Program-made: the position numbers and the translations under genes
The notes under the pieces: generated by a model
What the model saw: the letters and a program-made list of their open reading frames with translations, nothing else
What the model was told of the DNA's origin: nothing
The model's database searches: none
Source of the DNA: a virus
DNA: 42,495 nucleotides
IMG/VR virus record: IMGVR_UViG_3300025141_000220
Coordinates: 1-42,495 of that record
Direction: 5' to 3' (one strand)
In this document: positions 23,975 to 33,800 of the stretch, piece after piece
How positions within the stretch are numbered: position 1 is the first letter of the stretch
Layout: every line of letters starts with the position of its first letter

Positions 23975-24530
23975 AAGCCTGGAAGGCTGAGAGACAAACT
24001 ACAGCTGCATCTGCAATATCATAACACTTCTTTTCTAAAACTGTCATTCCCTTTCTCGGGCCGGACTTAAGTTTTTTTGTGGGCCACTTAAAATTAGAAA
24101 AATCCGGTTGTGATTTTACCCATTCAACAATTTGATCTTTAATAGGATCTTCTATTTTTCTATTGACCTTGAGGCCCACTTTAGCTCGGGCTGTGTTAAC
24201 ATTAATCATCTCTACAGGAATTTTTAGTGTGTCTTGTGCTAGGAAGCATACAATTCCATTAAACCTTGCTAAAGTAGAGAGAGTTTTTGCAGATGAAAGA
24301 CCACGTCGAAAGGCTTGTAAATTTTCTTCTACAATGACTCTTTCTATATCATACCTCTTGCCAAGATCCAAAAGTACATCACGTGTTAATACAGACTTGG
24401 TGTATGAATCTTTTTTGTGTGATATGATTAAACCATCGGCTTCTATAAGACGATGTCCCAGAGGCTGCTCTGTGTCCATTAAGCAGTAACCTGTAATTGA
24501 TGTAGAAATATCCAAACCCAGCACTATCAT
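23973..24530 (-). CDS. RuvC-like Holliday junction resolvase
   Basis: Protein of 185 residues with an RNase H-like nuclease fold. The first strand holds GLDIST with Asp7. VIVEENL holds Glu68 or Glu69, followed by the helix segment GLSSAKTLSTLARFNG typical of this family. The C-terminal KKCYDIADAAVV supplies Asp171 and Asp174. These match the acidic catalytic set of RuvC-type resolvases. It would cut branched DNA before packaging, the job done in T4 by the unrelated endonuclease VII (gp49). Its stop lies 31 bp before the primase start. Its ATG overlaps the upstream LamG gene's... downstream relation as follows: the LamG gene stop TAA shares one base with this ATG (TAATG), so replication and virion genes are translationally linked. 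Confidence 0.88.
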   Translation of the reverse strand: MIVLGLDISTSITGYCLMDTEQPLGHRLIEADGLIISHKKDSYTKSVLTRDVLLDLGKRYDIERVIVEENLQAFRRGLSSAKTLSTLARFNGIVCFLAQDTLKIPVEMINVNTARAKVGLKVNRKIEDPIKDQIVEWVKSQPDFSNFKWPTKKLKSGPRKGMTVLEKKCYDIADAAVVCLSAFQA

Positions 24531-26959
24531 TAAAAATCCATCCTCAATCTAAATACTAGCCGATCTTCATCTCTTTTTACAACCGGTTGTGAGAGATTAG
24601 CTCTTCCCACCACATTCATGTTGTTATCATGTAATGTGATTCCTGTGATATACGTGAAATCATCAGAAGTCTCGCTGGGATAATTGCTGGGTATTAGAGG
24701 CTTGTATACTGGATTACTCGATGAATTGTGAAGGGCTTCTCCCGCGGGAATTGTAACTTCCAAAACATATACACTTTTGTGTCCTTCAAATGATACTTTA
24801 AAAGATTCGCTTCCAAAGTGTGGCATGTGAGGAGTTTTTATTACAGCTATTCCTTCTTCATAAATTAGATTTCCTACGCTTGCCCAGGTCGCATGTGATC
24901 CAGAACAGTCTGCTCGATAAAGATTCCCTTTTTTGTTGTCCCTTACTTTAAACTTCACTCTTCCATTAGAGCCTGATGCTGATAGATCTTCTAGGACGAA
25001 CGTTCCCGGCTTTATTTCGTCACCGTAAAACATGTTAGACATATCAAAAAATACTACTTCATTAGAAGATGGATCATGTTGACGTTGTAGGACTGTTAAA
25101 ATATTTCCAGGAGAAACTCCGGGATCTTCAGGAGTAGCACCTTGAAGAGGAACTAAAAGAGAACCGGATGATTCATCTGCGTTAGGGATTCCTTTGTTTA
25201 TTAAAGATCCTGTATCGACCATATTTTCCAGACTAACAAAGGTATAGTTGGAATTCCCAAAATCATCAACAAATTTGTCATTAAAAGAACCGCTAAAAGA
25301 GCTGGTTACATACGTCCCAGAAAGTGAATTTGAAATTCCCATTCCCGGAGTGGTTTTTAATAAATCGAAGTTGGGAAAAAACTTTCCATTATCACAGGGT
25401 AGAACAGTTAAATTTCTTTTTCGAGTAGATCCAGACTCATACAAAAGATAGTTTGCTGTTCTAGGTGTATTGATCTGTGTTTCTATTCGAGATGCTGTTA
25501 AGTTTAAAAGCCTGGGGAATTGATTTGTTACAAAATCTTTTGTAAAATTCTCTAAGTTGATACACATTCCACCCACACCAAAAGAAAGTGCAACATTAAA
25601 TGGATCTTCTGTAGAGCCTGTTACATCAAAGAAAGGCGTCTGGAGTATTAGTCTATTCCTGGAATCCTTGGTGAAAAAAGGTGGTACATAGAATAAAAGA
25701 TCGGGATCACTTAGTGATGCACCTACTTCAGAACTAGAGTATATTAAGTCATTTGTTCGATATCTGTCATAGATCTTAAGATCATGGACTTCTGCATTTA
25801 GAGGATTAGGAAAGTTAAAAACGGCAGGATCTGTCTCTAAAAGATCATTAAAAAGCATTACACCCTCTTCTTGATGTGCATACTTGTTAAAGAATTTTGC
25901 TATAGCATTTGCGCCATTGTTGTCACCTTCATAATAGTTTCCTACAAATAACGCATCCGGATCTAAAAGGTCCATGTTTGATGATGTTACTTGCATTACA
26001 GAACTAGATGTTATATTGAACGTCCCTTGATTTGTTCCATCAATCCTAAAGGATCCGGTACCATGATCAAATGTAGAATCCCATCTAATTGCCACATGGT
26101 GCCAAGTGTTTCTTGTAAGAGCGTTATCATCTGAAAGGAAGACCCATTCTTCTGGTGCTGCTCTATCATTATTGTCTTTGGATAGATCTATGCTGGAGGG
26201 CGACACGTCTGCACTATGACTTAGCTGAAGCATCATTCTATAGCCATCAGGCATTCCATCTATTCCAACAGAGCTTCCTGTTACAAGAGATACAGCATAA
26301 CAAGACGACATATGCATCACAGTGCCTGCTGTAAACTCTGCGCCTGGCTTTACCGTTGTGTATCTGGGATTTATCCAAAAATCAAACGTAAATCTATTGG
26401 CCGGCCCTAGGGGATTCCAATTTTCTTGAGTGACTGATCCTGTTCCTGCTGGATATATTAAGACAGACTCTGTGGGTAGATTACCGCCTGTAACGAAATT
26501 AAGACTATTATAATTTGTATATGACCACTGAAGTGATGGATAAGTGTTTCTATAGTACGGGAACAAGCATTTTCTTACAGCACTTTTTCTTAATAGATTC
26601 TTGTCAAATCTTACGCCGGGTGTGAATCTTAAAATCTCCTGCTTCTTTGTTAAGAACGGAGACTTAGGTAGACTGTTTACTAAACTTAAGTACTTTTCAA
26701 AATCACCGTAATGATCTGTTGAAGAACCAGAAGCTACATCTGACGCTAGCGTCTCTCTCCATAAGTCAGTTGTATTGTCATCTATGCTACCGGAGGCGTT
26801 TCCAAATGTAGATGCTAACTCTTTTAGAGAGGGAGAATCATCAGCAAAAAGAGCGACTGCGCCTGTAATTCCTGAAGAAGAAGACGCATACTGTCTTTTG
26901 GGATTAGCTATTAGCTCAAAATTCTCAAAATGATCTTTCGTGAGCCGAAATATGGACAT
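24530..26959 (-). CDS. LamG-like (concanavalin-fold) virion adhesin, 809 aa
   Basis: Residues about 185-375 look like a LamG/concanavalin-like jelly roll: RFTFDFWINPRY at the start, a MMLQLSHS strand, the classic NTWHHVAIRWDS segment, then GSFRIDGTNQGTF. Such domains bind sugars or host surface molecules. The rest is Ser/Gly-rich with many short strands. The last 40 residues (GITLHDNN...VVGRANLSQP...LVFRLRMDF) match the end of the next protein upstream in transcription (26971-28284), suggesting a shared structural end module. Probable tail-fibre, baseplate or adhesin component. Start ATG with AAGGAG. Its stop codon overlaps the resolvase start by one base. Confidence 0.78.
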   Translation of the reverse strand: MSIFRLTKDHFENFELIANPKRQYASSSSGITGAVALFADDSPSLKELASTFGNASGSIDDNTTDLWRETLASDVASGSSTDHYGDFEKYLSLVNSLPKSPFLTKKQEILRFTPGVRFDKNLLRKSAVRKCLFPYYRNTYPSLQWSYTNYNSLNFVTGGNLPTESVLIYPAGTGSVTQENWNPLGPANRFTFDFWINPRYTTVKPGAEFTAGTVMHMSSCYAVSLVTGSSVGIDGMPDGYRMMLQLSHSADVSPSSIDLSKDNNDRAAPEEWVFLSDDNALTRNTWHHVAIRWDSTFDHGTGSFRIDGTNQGTFNITSSSVMQVTSSNMDLLDPDALFVGNYYEGDNNGANAIAKFFNKYAHQEEGVMLFNDLLETDPAVFNFPNPLNAEVHDLKIYDRYRTNDLIYSSSEVGASLSDPDLLFYVPPFFTKDSRNRLILQTPFFDVTGSTEDPFNVALSFGVGGMCINLENFTKDFVTNQFPRLLNLTASRIETQINTPRTANYLLYESGSTRKRNLTVLPCDNGKFFPNFDLLKTTPGMGISNSLSGTYVTSSFSGSFNDKFVDDFGNSNYTFVSLENMVDTGSLINKGIPNADESSGSLLVPLQGATPEDPGVSPGNILTVLQRQHDPSSNEVVFFDMSNMFYGDEIKPGTFVLEDLSASGSNGRVKFKVRDNKKGNLYRADCSGSHATWASVGNLIYEEGIAVIKTPHMPHFGSESFKVSFEGHKSVYVLEVTIPAGEALHNSSSNPVYKPLIPSNYPSETSDDFTYITGITLHDNNMNVVGRANLSQPVVKRDEDRLVFRLRMDF

Positions 26960-26970
26960 ATCTGGCTCCT

Positions 26971-28284
26971 TTAGAAGTCCAGACGAATCCTAAACGTGAT
27001 GTCTTTCTCATCATTCTTTTCAATCGGTCTAGACATTTTGGCAACTGCCAACAAATTACCAAACTCATCATGTAAACCAACAGTAGTTGGGAACGAGAAT
27101 GTTCTTTGAGTATCTTCTTGACCCTGATCAACCACGCGGATTCTGCCTGCACTGTTTGTAAATGTTGGGTTTGTTGAGTAGTTAAACTCATCGGCTGTTG
27201 CTCTACAAAAGATCAACGTTGAATTAATGTTTGTAACATTTTGAAATGTAGCAGCTGTCAAAGAACCAGATTGAAATCTGGTTGAAGCGACACAATCTAC
27301 AATCTGATCAATTGATCCTGAAACCAAGAAATCTGGAATAAATTTTGCTGCAGGATTTCCCTGTCCCGTATCTTTGCATCCCAGGACAGTATGGCCTGTG
27401 GGGATACTCGCACCCTCGAAAGTAGATGATTGTGCCATAGCGTCAATCACACCGCTCATGTGCTGATCCGCGTAAACTGCTTTTCCTAAGTCTAAAACTA
27501 CAGTTCCTTGATCATAAAATACAAGTCCAACAGTTTCGGAAGTATTTGCTGCATTTACAATATTACCTACTGATCCACCAAAAGTTCTTCTAATGTTTGA
27601 AGCAGCACCAATATCACTAAAAATTGCACTACCTGAAGGGGACGTCATCTGAAGATTTGAACCCGTATAACCGTTTGCAATTGTTTGATATTGAAGATCT
27701 GAGACAGATCCTGTCATTCCGTCCAAAACCCCGCTTCTATACATTCGAAATGCCAGTGTCTCTCTTTTGATCTGATCTCTAGAGAAAAGTCGCTTAAAGG
27801 AGAAAAATAGGGCTTCATCGATTCTATCGTTTGCATTTCTATTTGTAGTTGATGTATTTGTACTGCCAAATGGAGCAAAGAATGAACTGTCTGCATCTCC
27901 TAAAAGAGAAGCAGCGTATTGTTTATAGACGTCTACTTTTTCTCTCATCATTAAAGATTGGGAAGAGAAAAGCAGTTTTCCTGCTGAATCCTTTCCCGTA
28001 GAAGCGTCAGTCACTGTTGATGCTGATGCGTAAAGTCCGACTGTCATATCAAAAATGGGATTAGCTGTTTGCAAACTAAAATCTTGGTCGAACACAGTCT
28101 GAAATAGCGATGAAGTTACTCCAGGGCCGACCCCTCCCGTTACAAATACTTGATATTTTTTTCGAGTTGCTGATCCTGAAACGTCTTCTTGGATTACATC
28201 TACAAGCTGATTCAAGGTTGAGCGTCGAACCTTAATGTCTTCTGGGCTTATTCTTTTAAAGCTTCCGCCGGTTAACTGTGCCAT
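26971..28284 (-). CDS. Virion structural protein sharing C-terminal module with LamG protein, 437 aa
   Basis: No enzymatic domain is recognised. The N-terminal 100 residues (ISPEDIKVRRSTLNQLVDVIQED, then YQVFVTGG and SLFQTVFDQDFSLQTANPIFDMTVGLY) look like a tail-structural assembly domain. The middle is Ser/Gly/Asn-rich. The C-terminus (TVGLHDEFGNLLAVAKMSRP, then EKDITFRIRLDF) is clearly related to the end of the 809-aa protein. Shared ends of this sort often dock different proteins onto the same partner (inference). ATG with GAGGA upstream. It lies within the fibre/adhesin block. A tail or baseplate decoration role is the best guess. Confidence 0.7.
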   Translation of the reverse strand: MAQLTGGSFKRISPEDIKVRRSTLNQLVDVIQEDVSGSATRKKYQVFVTGGVGPGVTSSLFQTVFDQDFSLQTANPIFDMTVGLYASASTVTDASTGKDSAGKLLFSSQSLMMREKVDVYKQYAASLLGDADSSFFAPFGSTNTSTTNRNANDRIDEALFFSFKRLFSRDQIKRETLAFRMYRSGVLDGMTGSVSDLQYQTIANGYTGSNLQMTSPSGSAIFSDIGAASNIRRTFGGSVGNIVNAANTSETVGLVFYDQGTVVLDLGKAVYADQHMSGVIDAMAQSSTFEGASIPTGHTVLGCKDTGQGNPAAKFIPDFLVSGSIDQIVDCVASTRFQSGSLTAATFQNVTNINSTLIFCRATADEFNYSTNPTFTNSAGRIRVVDQGQEDTQRTFSFPTTVGLHDEFGNLLAVAKMSRPIEKNDEKDITFRIRLDF

Positions 28285-28306
28285 TTATTCCTCTTTTAAA
28301 ATCTCT

Positions 28307-29023
28307 TTACGATGCCGTTGGTCGTGATATTGTCACTGTGAAATCTTTTCTAATTCCGGATTGATCACCCACGATTGATACGACACTTGTTATCTTATTT
28401 TTGTTGTCTGAATCTCCATAGATATTGAAAATAGTATCATCTAGACCTGGTTGCAAAATTAATGTGAGATTAGCCATAGCGCCGTTTGACTTATTTGTTT
28501 CACTTCTAGTCACACTATAGGATGCAATTCTTGTTGTAGATTCTACAGAAATTTCAGTTTTTCCCTGTACAGAAAGGAACCTATCAGGCACTAAAACTGT
28601 AAAAGTAGTGTCTGATACTCCGTCGGGAATTGTGGTTTCTCCTGTAATTACTTGCTCAACTGATACTGCATTTGTTGTACTAGTTGATGTATTAAAAGCA
28701 AGGATATTGCTTGTTAAGTTAGTTGCTGTTAAAGAAAGTGATGGTAGTCGTATTACAGTAGGATCTGGTAATGTTAAAAGTCTATTCTTAAGAGCCAAGT
28801 TCGCTTTTGTCTGGGCTTCAAAAATAGGCGTATTCTTTGATATTTTTTCTTTTCCTACTGCTCTTCCAAATTTTTCAATAATCGTATAATCAACTTCATC
28901 ATCTGCTAAAGAAAAGAAAGCGATCTTAAATCTACCTCTATTGTCAGCTAACATCTGACGACCTTGATCTGTTAAAACAGCATCTATAATAATATTATTT
29001 GTCGAATGATCTAAAAATCCCAT
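28307..29023 (-). CDS. Tail-fibre-type structural protein, 238 aa
   Basis: The N-terminus, IIIDAVLTDQGRQMLADNRG followed by KIAFFSLADDEVDY, has the LT-x2-G-R-x3-A pattern found at the start of many tail-fibre and baseplate-attached proteins. The 317-aa protein (37265-38218) begins in a parallel way (DYIITEEGKRQATAGQMK, then YASFTD), so both probably use a related attachment domain. The rest is beta-rich with Ser/Thr repeats (FTVLVPDRFLS, IASYSVTRSE, NLTLILQPG, DFTVTISRP). ATG with GAGGTG upstream and a candidate ATATTTA promoter 17 nt before the start. Confidence 0.7.
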   Translation of the reverse strand: MGFLDHSTNNIIIDAVLTDQGRQMLADNRGRFKIAFFSLADDEVDYTIIEKFGRAVGKEKISKNTPIFEAQTKANLALKNRLLTLPDPTVIRLPSLSLTATNLTSNILAFNTSTSTTNAVSVEQVITGETTIPDGVSDTTFTVLVPDRFLSVQGKTEISVESTTRIASYSVTRSETNKSNGAMANLTLILQPGLDDTIFNIYGDSDNKNKITSVVSIVGDQSGIRKDFTVTISRPTAS

Positions 29024-29040
29024 TGGAACACCTCTGCTGG

Positions 29041-29047
29041 TAAATAT
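29041..29047 (-). promoter_or_regulatory. Candidate late-promoter-like ATATTTA element
   Basis: The minus strand reads CGTATATTTACCAG, with 17 nt between motif and the ATG at 29021-29023, in a 54-bp spacer. It is the third of three copies of this 7-mer on the minus strand of the window, all just before genes. Promoter function is inferred only. Confidence 0.4.
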
Positions 29048-29077
29048 ACGCTTGTGTCAGTCACCGTAAATTGCATT

Positions 29078-30853
29078 TTATGAAGAACCTAAATTATCCA
29101 CTGCTATCTCTAACGTGGTTGACTTTTGTCTATCTATGTTTATCAAATGTAATTTATAAACTGCTGCGTTGTTATTTTTTGTGGAAATTATCTCACCGGT
29201 ACGTCCATCTACACTTGAAAAGGTAGCCGCGTCCGGATCAAAATAAACTTTAATCTTATTTTTTTTGCTTACAAAGATTGCATCTTGCGTAAGGCTATCT
29301 ACGAAAATGTTGTCATCTAGGTCCGGGTCAATAAAGAAGTTTGGATACTGCTTGGGTGCACCCGGCTTAGAAATGTTTTTAAGATTTATTACATTTTTGA
29401 TTCTATCAAACGAAACTAAGGATTGTGCACTGTATCCGGATGTTAGTCCGTGGGCATCGATTGCTGCAATCGCATAAATGTATGAGCTCTCTCTATTAAA
29501 ATCGGAGTCTATGAAGGATGTCGTCGGTGAGTCAAACTTAAAATTATTACTAGGATCGACTTGCTCTCTTTTCGTCGATACCATCGTAGAATCATCAAAG
29601 TCTATCTGCGCGACGCATGTGAACGGATCATAAATTGATTTTCTTCTAAAAATCTGGAAGTATTTTACATCTCTTTGTTTACCTACCGGGATTTGCCATC
29701 TTAAGACAAGGCCACCTCCATCATAATTGTATCGGTAAAATACACCATCTGGTTCTAATGGAGGAACTCTTTCAATAGCTTCAACAATTGACATCTTTGA
29801 TGGTCTAGAAGAAACTAAAGACCAACTATTGTAAAATCCGGGTGGCAAATCATCATTACCATCTGAATCTATTACTCTTTGTATTAAAGAGACTGTTCTT
29901 ACAGAGTATGTATAGGTGCTCCCATATGCTATTTTGGTGTCTATGAAGCTGGTGGAAGAGGCTCCATCTATTAAGAATCGAGAAGTTCCTACTAATTCTC
30001 CGGCTTCGTTTACTTCAATTCTTTCTAAGATATAACCGATTGTCATCGTATTGACTTTTTCAGACGGCCACTGAACGGGTTCAGTTTTTATTAAAGTAAA
30101 TGTAGGTTCAAACGAATCATTTTGTCCATCTGTAGAACATGTTGGTAAAAATTTAAGAGCATCATCCTTAGCTTTTTTTGTGTTGACAGTCTTGAGTAAA
30201 CTTTCTTTTGTGTAATCACCACCCAGCGAAGCTCTTAAAAGTCGTCGGTCTAAAAACATGTCTAGGGTTAGAGAAGATGCTAATACATAGACATCTGGCT
30301 CATTTAGTTTCCCTACATCATTAACATACTCAACCCCGGGAGTTGATTCCGGGCTCAAGACTTCTTGAAGTTGAGCCACATCTATTTTTTCATTTTCTTT
30401 AGATATTTCTAAAATTTGATCTAATACATCTTCATTTTCAAGTGTCATTAACTTACTTAATAATCTTGCTTTTCCAGTGAGTCTTGCTCTAACAGATCTG
30501 TCTGTGTATCGATAAATTGCGTCTCTTTCTGTCGTAAGTGTATCTTCGTTGTCTGTTTTACCCTTGACAGCTGGATCTGTTAGAATAGGCTGATTGCCTA
30601 AGTCTTCTATGTTTCCGTCTCCTGATCTTGCTTCGTCAAAATTTATTTCAATGTATCTTGGCAGATGAGCTTGAGCTACTCTTGTGTCTATTAATCTTTG
30701 CGTGCTTTCTTTTTTGACACCTTGAAATCTGGCGGCTCCAGATCTATTGGTTCTTTCATCTGGGACGAAAAAATTATAAACAAATCGAGATCTCAAATCT
30801 TGAGGCTCTGGAATATCGATCATCCCTATGTATCTCGAATCTAGTATCGCCAT
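29078..30853 (-). CDS. Virion protein with two FN3-like domains, 591 aa
   Basis: The N-terminal 230 residues are of unknown fold (MIDIPEPQDLRSRFVYNFFVP; VAQAHLPRYIEINFDEA). Two fibronectin-III-like units follow. The first, about 250-350, shows TSFIDTKIAYGSTYTYSVRTVS. The second, about 365-480, shows GGLVLRWQIPVGKQRDVKYFQIFRRK, a FIDSDFNRESSYIYAIAAID strand set and a GYSAQ end. FN3 domains are common on phage tail and baseplate surfaces and help weak binding to cells or polysaccharide. The gene is coupled to the 1199-aa gene upstream (TAATG overlap, GGAGG site). A baseplate or fibre-support role is inferred. Confidence 0.75.
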   Translation of the reverse strand: MAILDSRYIGMIDIPEPQDLRSRFVYNFFVPDERTNRSGAARFQGVKKESTQRLIDTRVAQAHLPRYIEINFDEARSGDGNIEDLGNQPILTDPAVKGKTDNEDTLTTERDAIYRYTDRSVRARLTGKARLLSKLMTLENEDVLDQILEISKENEKIDVAQLQEVLSPESTPGVEYVNDVGKLNEPDVYVLASSLTLDMFLDRRLLRASLGGDYTKESLLKTVNTKKAKDDALKFLPTCSTDGQNDSFEPTFTLIKTEPVQWPSEKVNTMTIGYILERIEVNEAGELVGTSRFLIDGASSTSFIDTKIAYGSTYTYSVRTVSLIQRVIDSDGNDDLPPGFYNSWSLVSSRPSKMSIVEAIERVPPLEPDGVFYRYNYDGGGLVLRWQIPVGKQRDVKYFQIFRRKSIYDPFTCVAQIDFDDSTMVSTKREQVDPSNNFKFDSPTTSFIDSDFNRESSYIYAIAAIDAHGLTSGYSAQSLVSFDRIKNVINLKNISKPGAPKQYPNFFIDPDLDDNIFVDSLTQDAIFVSKKNKIKVYFDPDAATFSSVDGRTGEIISTKNNNAAVYKLHLINIDRQKSTTLEIAVDNLGSS

Positions 30854-33800
30854 TATGATACCTCCAAATCTGCACTTATGTAAAGTGACTCTATAGCTAC
30901 ACGATCAGGTGAGCGTGCTTCTTTAATATTCAAAATTAAGTCATTTATCGTCTGCTGTGTTCCTCCAGATTGAAAAAATAATTCCCTGGAGCTATAACCG
31001 TCGGGATCGAATTCATCTAGGCTCACCCATACTGCAAATACTTCATCAAAAATAGATCTTGTTAAAACAGACTCTCTAATTTTCTCTACAAAGAAAGGCT
31101 TGGTTGAAAAAAACTTATATACCATGTCTATTTCAAAAGGTGTAATCACAGGACTTTTCCATGCATCAATACCTTTAACAATTACTTTTCTAGGTTGTAT
31201 CATCTGTGATACTTTCTGTGCATTTGGTAGCTTAAGACCCTCTGGTGTTTTGGTAAAAAATAAGTTTGGTAAATCCGGGTTCAGGTCCAGTGGTTTTGAA
31301 AGTGAAGATAAAACCGGCAATACACCCTCACCCCTTGCTGTCATCGGATTAAGCTGAATCTTTGAAGCTTGACTATTGATATCACTCAAAATTTCGATCA
31401 TTTTTTTAAATAAGAATGATTCAACTTTTGCCTCTAGGTGTCTTCTTGTTTGAGTTGGATTTGATGACAAACTAATGATTTCGCTTCCTAGGATAGGGTC
31501 GTCTTCACCTACCACATGATATGTCAATAGCAAAACTAGCTCGTTAAAATTAGTAGGCACTATATCTTGCTCAAATGCTTCTATTATCAAACTATTGTCT
31601 AGATCATACATCAACCCAAACGTTTTTGTGATTGGTTTAAAATCTACAACTGACAATAGCTCATCTAGTTTATCAATTGAAAATTTAACTGACGAGTTCT
31701 CTCTTGTTGAGCTTTTTGATAGCATCTCACTAGATACAGTTCCTGACGGCAGACCTAAAAGTAGAATTGCCCCATGCACAAATTCTCCACTCTTTGTATC
31801 AAGTAAAAAATCTATGCAGTCAAATATTTCATCCGGATATGTTTCTATCTTGTACGGCAATTCTTTTGCTTCTTTAAAAGAAGTGAGTCTTTTTTGAGCA
31901 TAGACTAGTTGTTCGGGTGTCAAGCCATTGATAAAATCTTTTCCGAGTTGTGATTCTCCCAAAGTTTTTAATATTGCAATATCATCTGGAACTAATGCTG
32001 TATCTCCCCTTAAAGCTTTTGCCCTCAAAGACAAATCTTCAGTTGAATTTACCACTGTTTGAACTACAGATTTTGCAACAGCAAAATTTTCCAACGGTAA
32101 ATTTTCTATCTGTGAAAGTGTTAGGCTTAGTTCAATTAAGCTCATTGGTGTTATTGTTACTCCATTGCCAATTTGGTGTATTTCTGTTAGACCATCCACA
32201 CCGGTAATGTTTCCATCTGAGTCTACTAAATTAGATAAGTCACTGTTTTCTAATGCTGCGCTTAACTCTAGCAAAAATTTTCTTGCCCTGTTTAATTTAG
32301 AATTTGGGTTACTATTTCCGTGGTATCTTATTTTTTGTTTTGTGTCCAAGAAAGAATCGACAAAAAGTTTTGTTTCTTCCTGACCTATATCACCCATTTC
32401 TTTTACAGCAAAATAAAGAGCTGTGACAAAGGACATACCCTTGTCAAGTTCAAGCTGTACAGCGCAAAATGAATCTGCTAAAACAGTAAAGCATTCAAAG
32501 ATATATGCTATAGTCATAGCTCCATCAAATCCAGAGAATCTTGTTGTAAGGCCCTCTCTCAAATATGTCTGATTATCGCCGCCTTCTCTGGATAGATTTA
32601 GTGCTTCGTTCTGTAGGTCTTCAAATATAGCTACAATGAGAGAATTTAATCCTGCGGCATCTTCAGAATCTACTACAGAATCAATTATTTGTTGTCCTGT
32701 TTTCGTTACTGTTGTCCCGGATGTTAACTTTTCAGAAGTAGTAGAAAGAGGGGCTAGTGATAGTGCAACTTGTCTTTTATCTGTGTTCACCTCTGTTATA
32801 CCACTTTGAAATCCGGATGATCCTTCTGTAGAAGTTATTCTTACAAGAGGGTCATCTGATTCTTCAGCCAACCTTCGTAAATTTGCCAGGCGGCATGCAA
32901 AAATATGCATTCTTCTTCTTAAGCTGGATAATTCAGATGATTTGGTTGAAGTTCCTCTGGCACAATGAACTAAAAACATTATTTCAATTGCATTTTTTCC
33001 TCTTAGCTCAGCATCAGTTGAAACTGTGAGTCCTTCTAGAAGACTAGCAAAGTCTTTTAATACTCTGGCAAATAGACCCCTTGGTGTTAAAAGATTTAAT
33101 TCAACATTTCGACCCGTCATTGTCTTTAAAAATTCTTCTGCATCAGAAAATGTATCAGATGCTTGATTTAGAACATCAGACATTATGTTCATCTTATTAT
33201 TAAGTGGATCTGTTTTGATCGTGTCAATCCAAGCAGTTTTTGATGTTTTGTAGCTATTATGTGCGGGGTCATCTCCTTCAAAGAGTTGGACTCTCTTTTC
33301 TTTTCCAGTGATTGTTTTTATATTGCCTGTTTCTCCCACCACTACAAAATCTGCAAGTGAATCAGGGGACGCGGACTCACCCGTTATATTTAACAATGTT
33401 TCTGTGCCAAACAGCTTTTTAAGAGGTTTTCCGGCAGCACCAAATTTTTGTCCTAAAGGTGTCCCTACTAAAGCCCCTAGTCCTGCGGACAGAAGATATT
33501 CATGAGAAAGTATGGAACAGTAATATGCAACATGTTCCATAGCAGAAAAACCATCAATGATCGGAGGTTTTCCGTTAACGTTTTTACCGAAAACACTGTC
33601 ATAATTTGCATTATCACCTATTCCCAATTGTGACAATGTTTTAAAAGTCATCCCAGAGTATTTCTTAATTGATTTTTTTGGGACTGCAAAATCATAAGGG
33701 CTTTTTTCTCTTTGATTGGACTCTATTATAAAACTGGGCGAAAGACCCCTAGACAGAGTATACTCACTATCTGAAAGTGCCTGTAAATAGATTGCAGAGT

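Noticed and set aside
26925-27191. Minus-strand open frame of 88 codons overlapping the 437-aa gene
   Set aside because: It sits in another frame of a well-supported structural gene and bridges two real genes without its own ribosome site.
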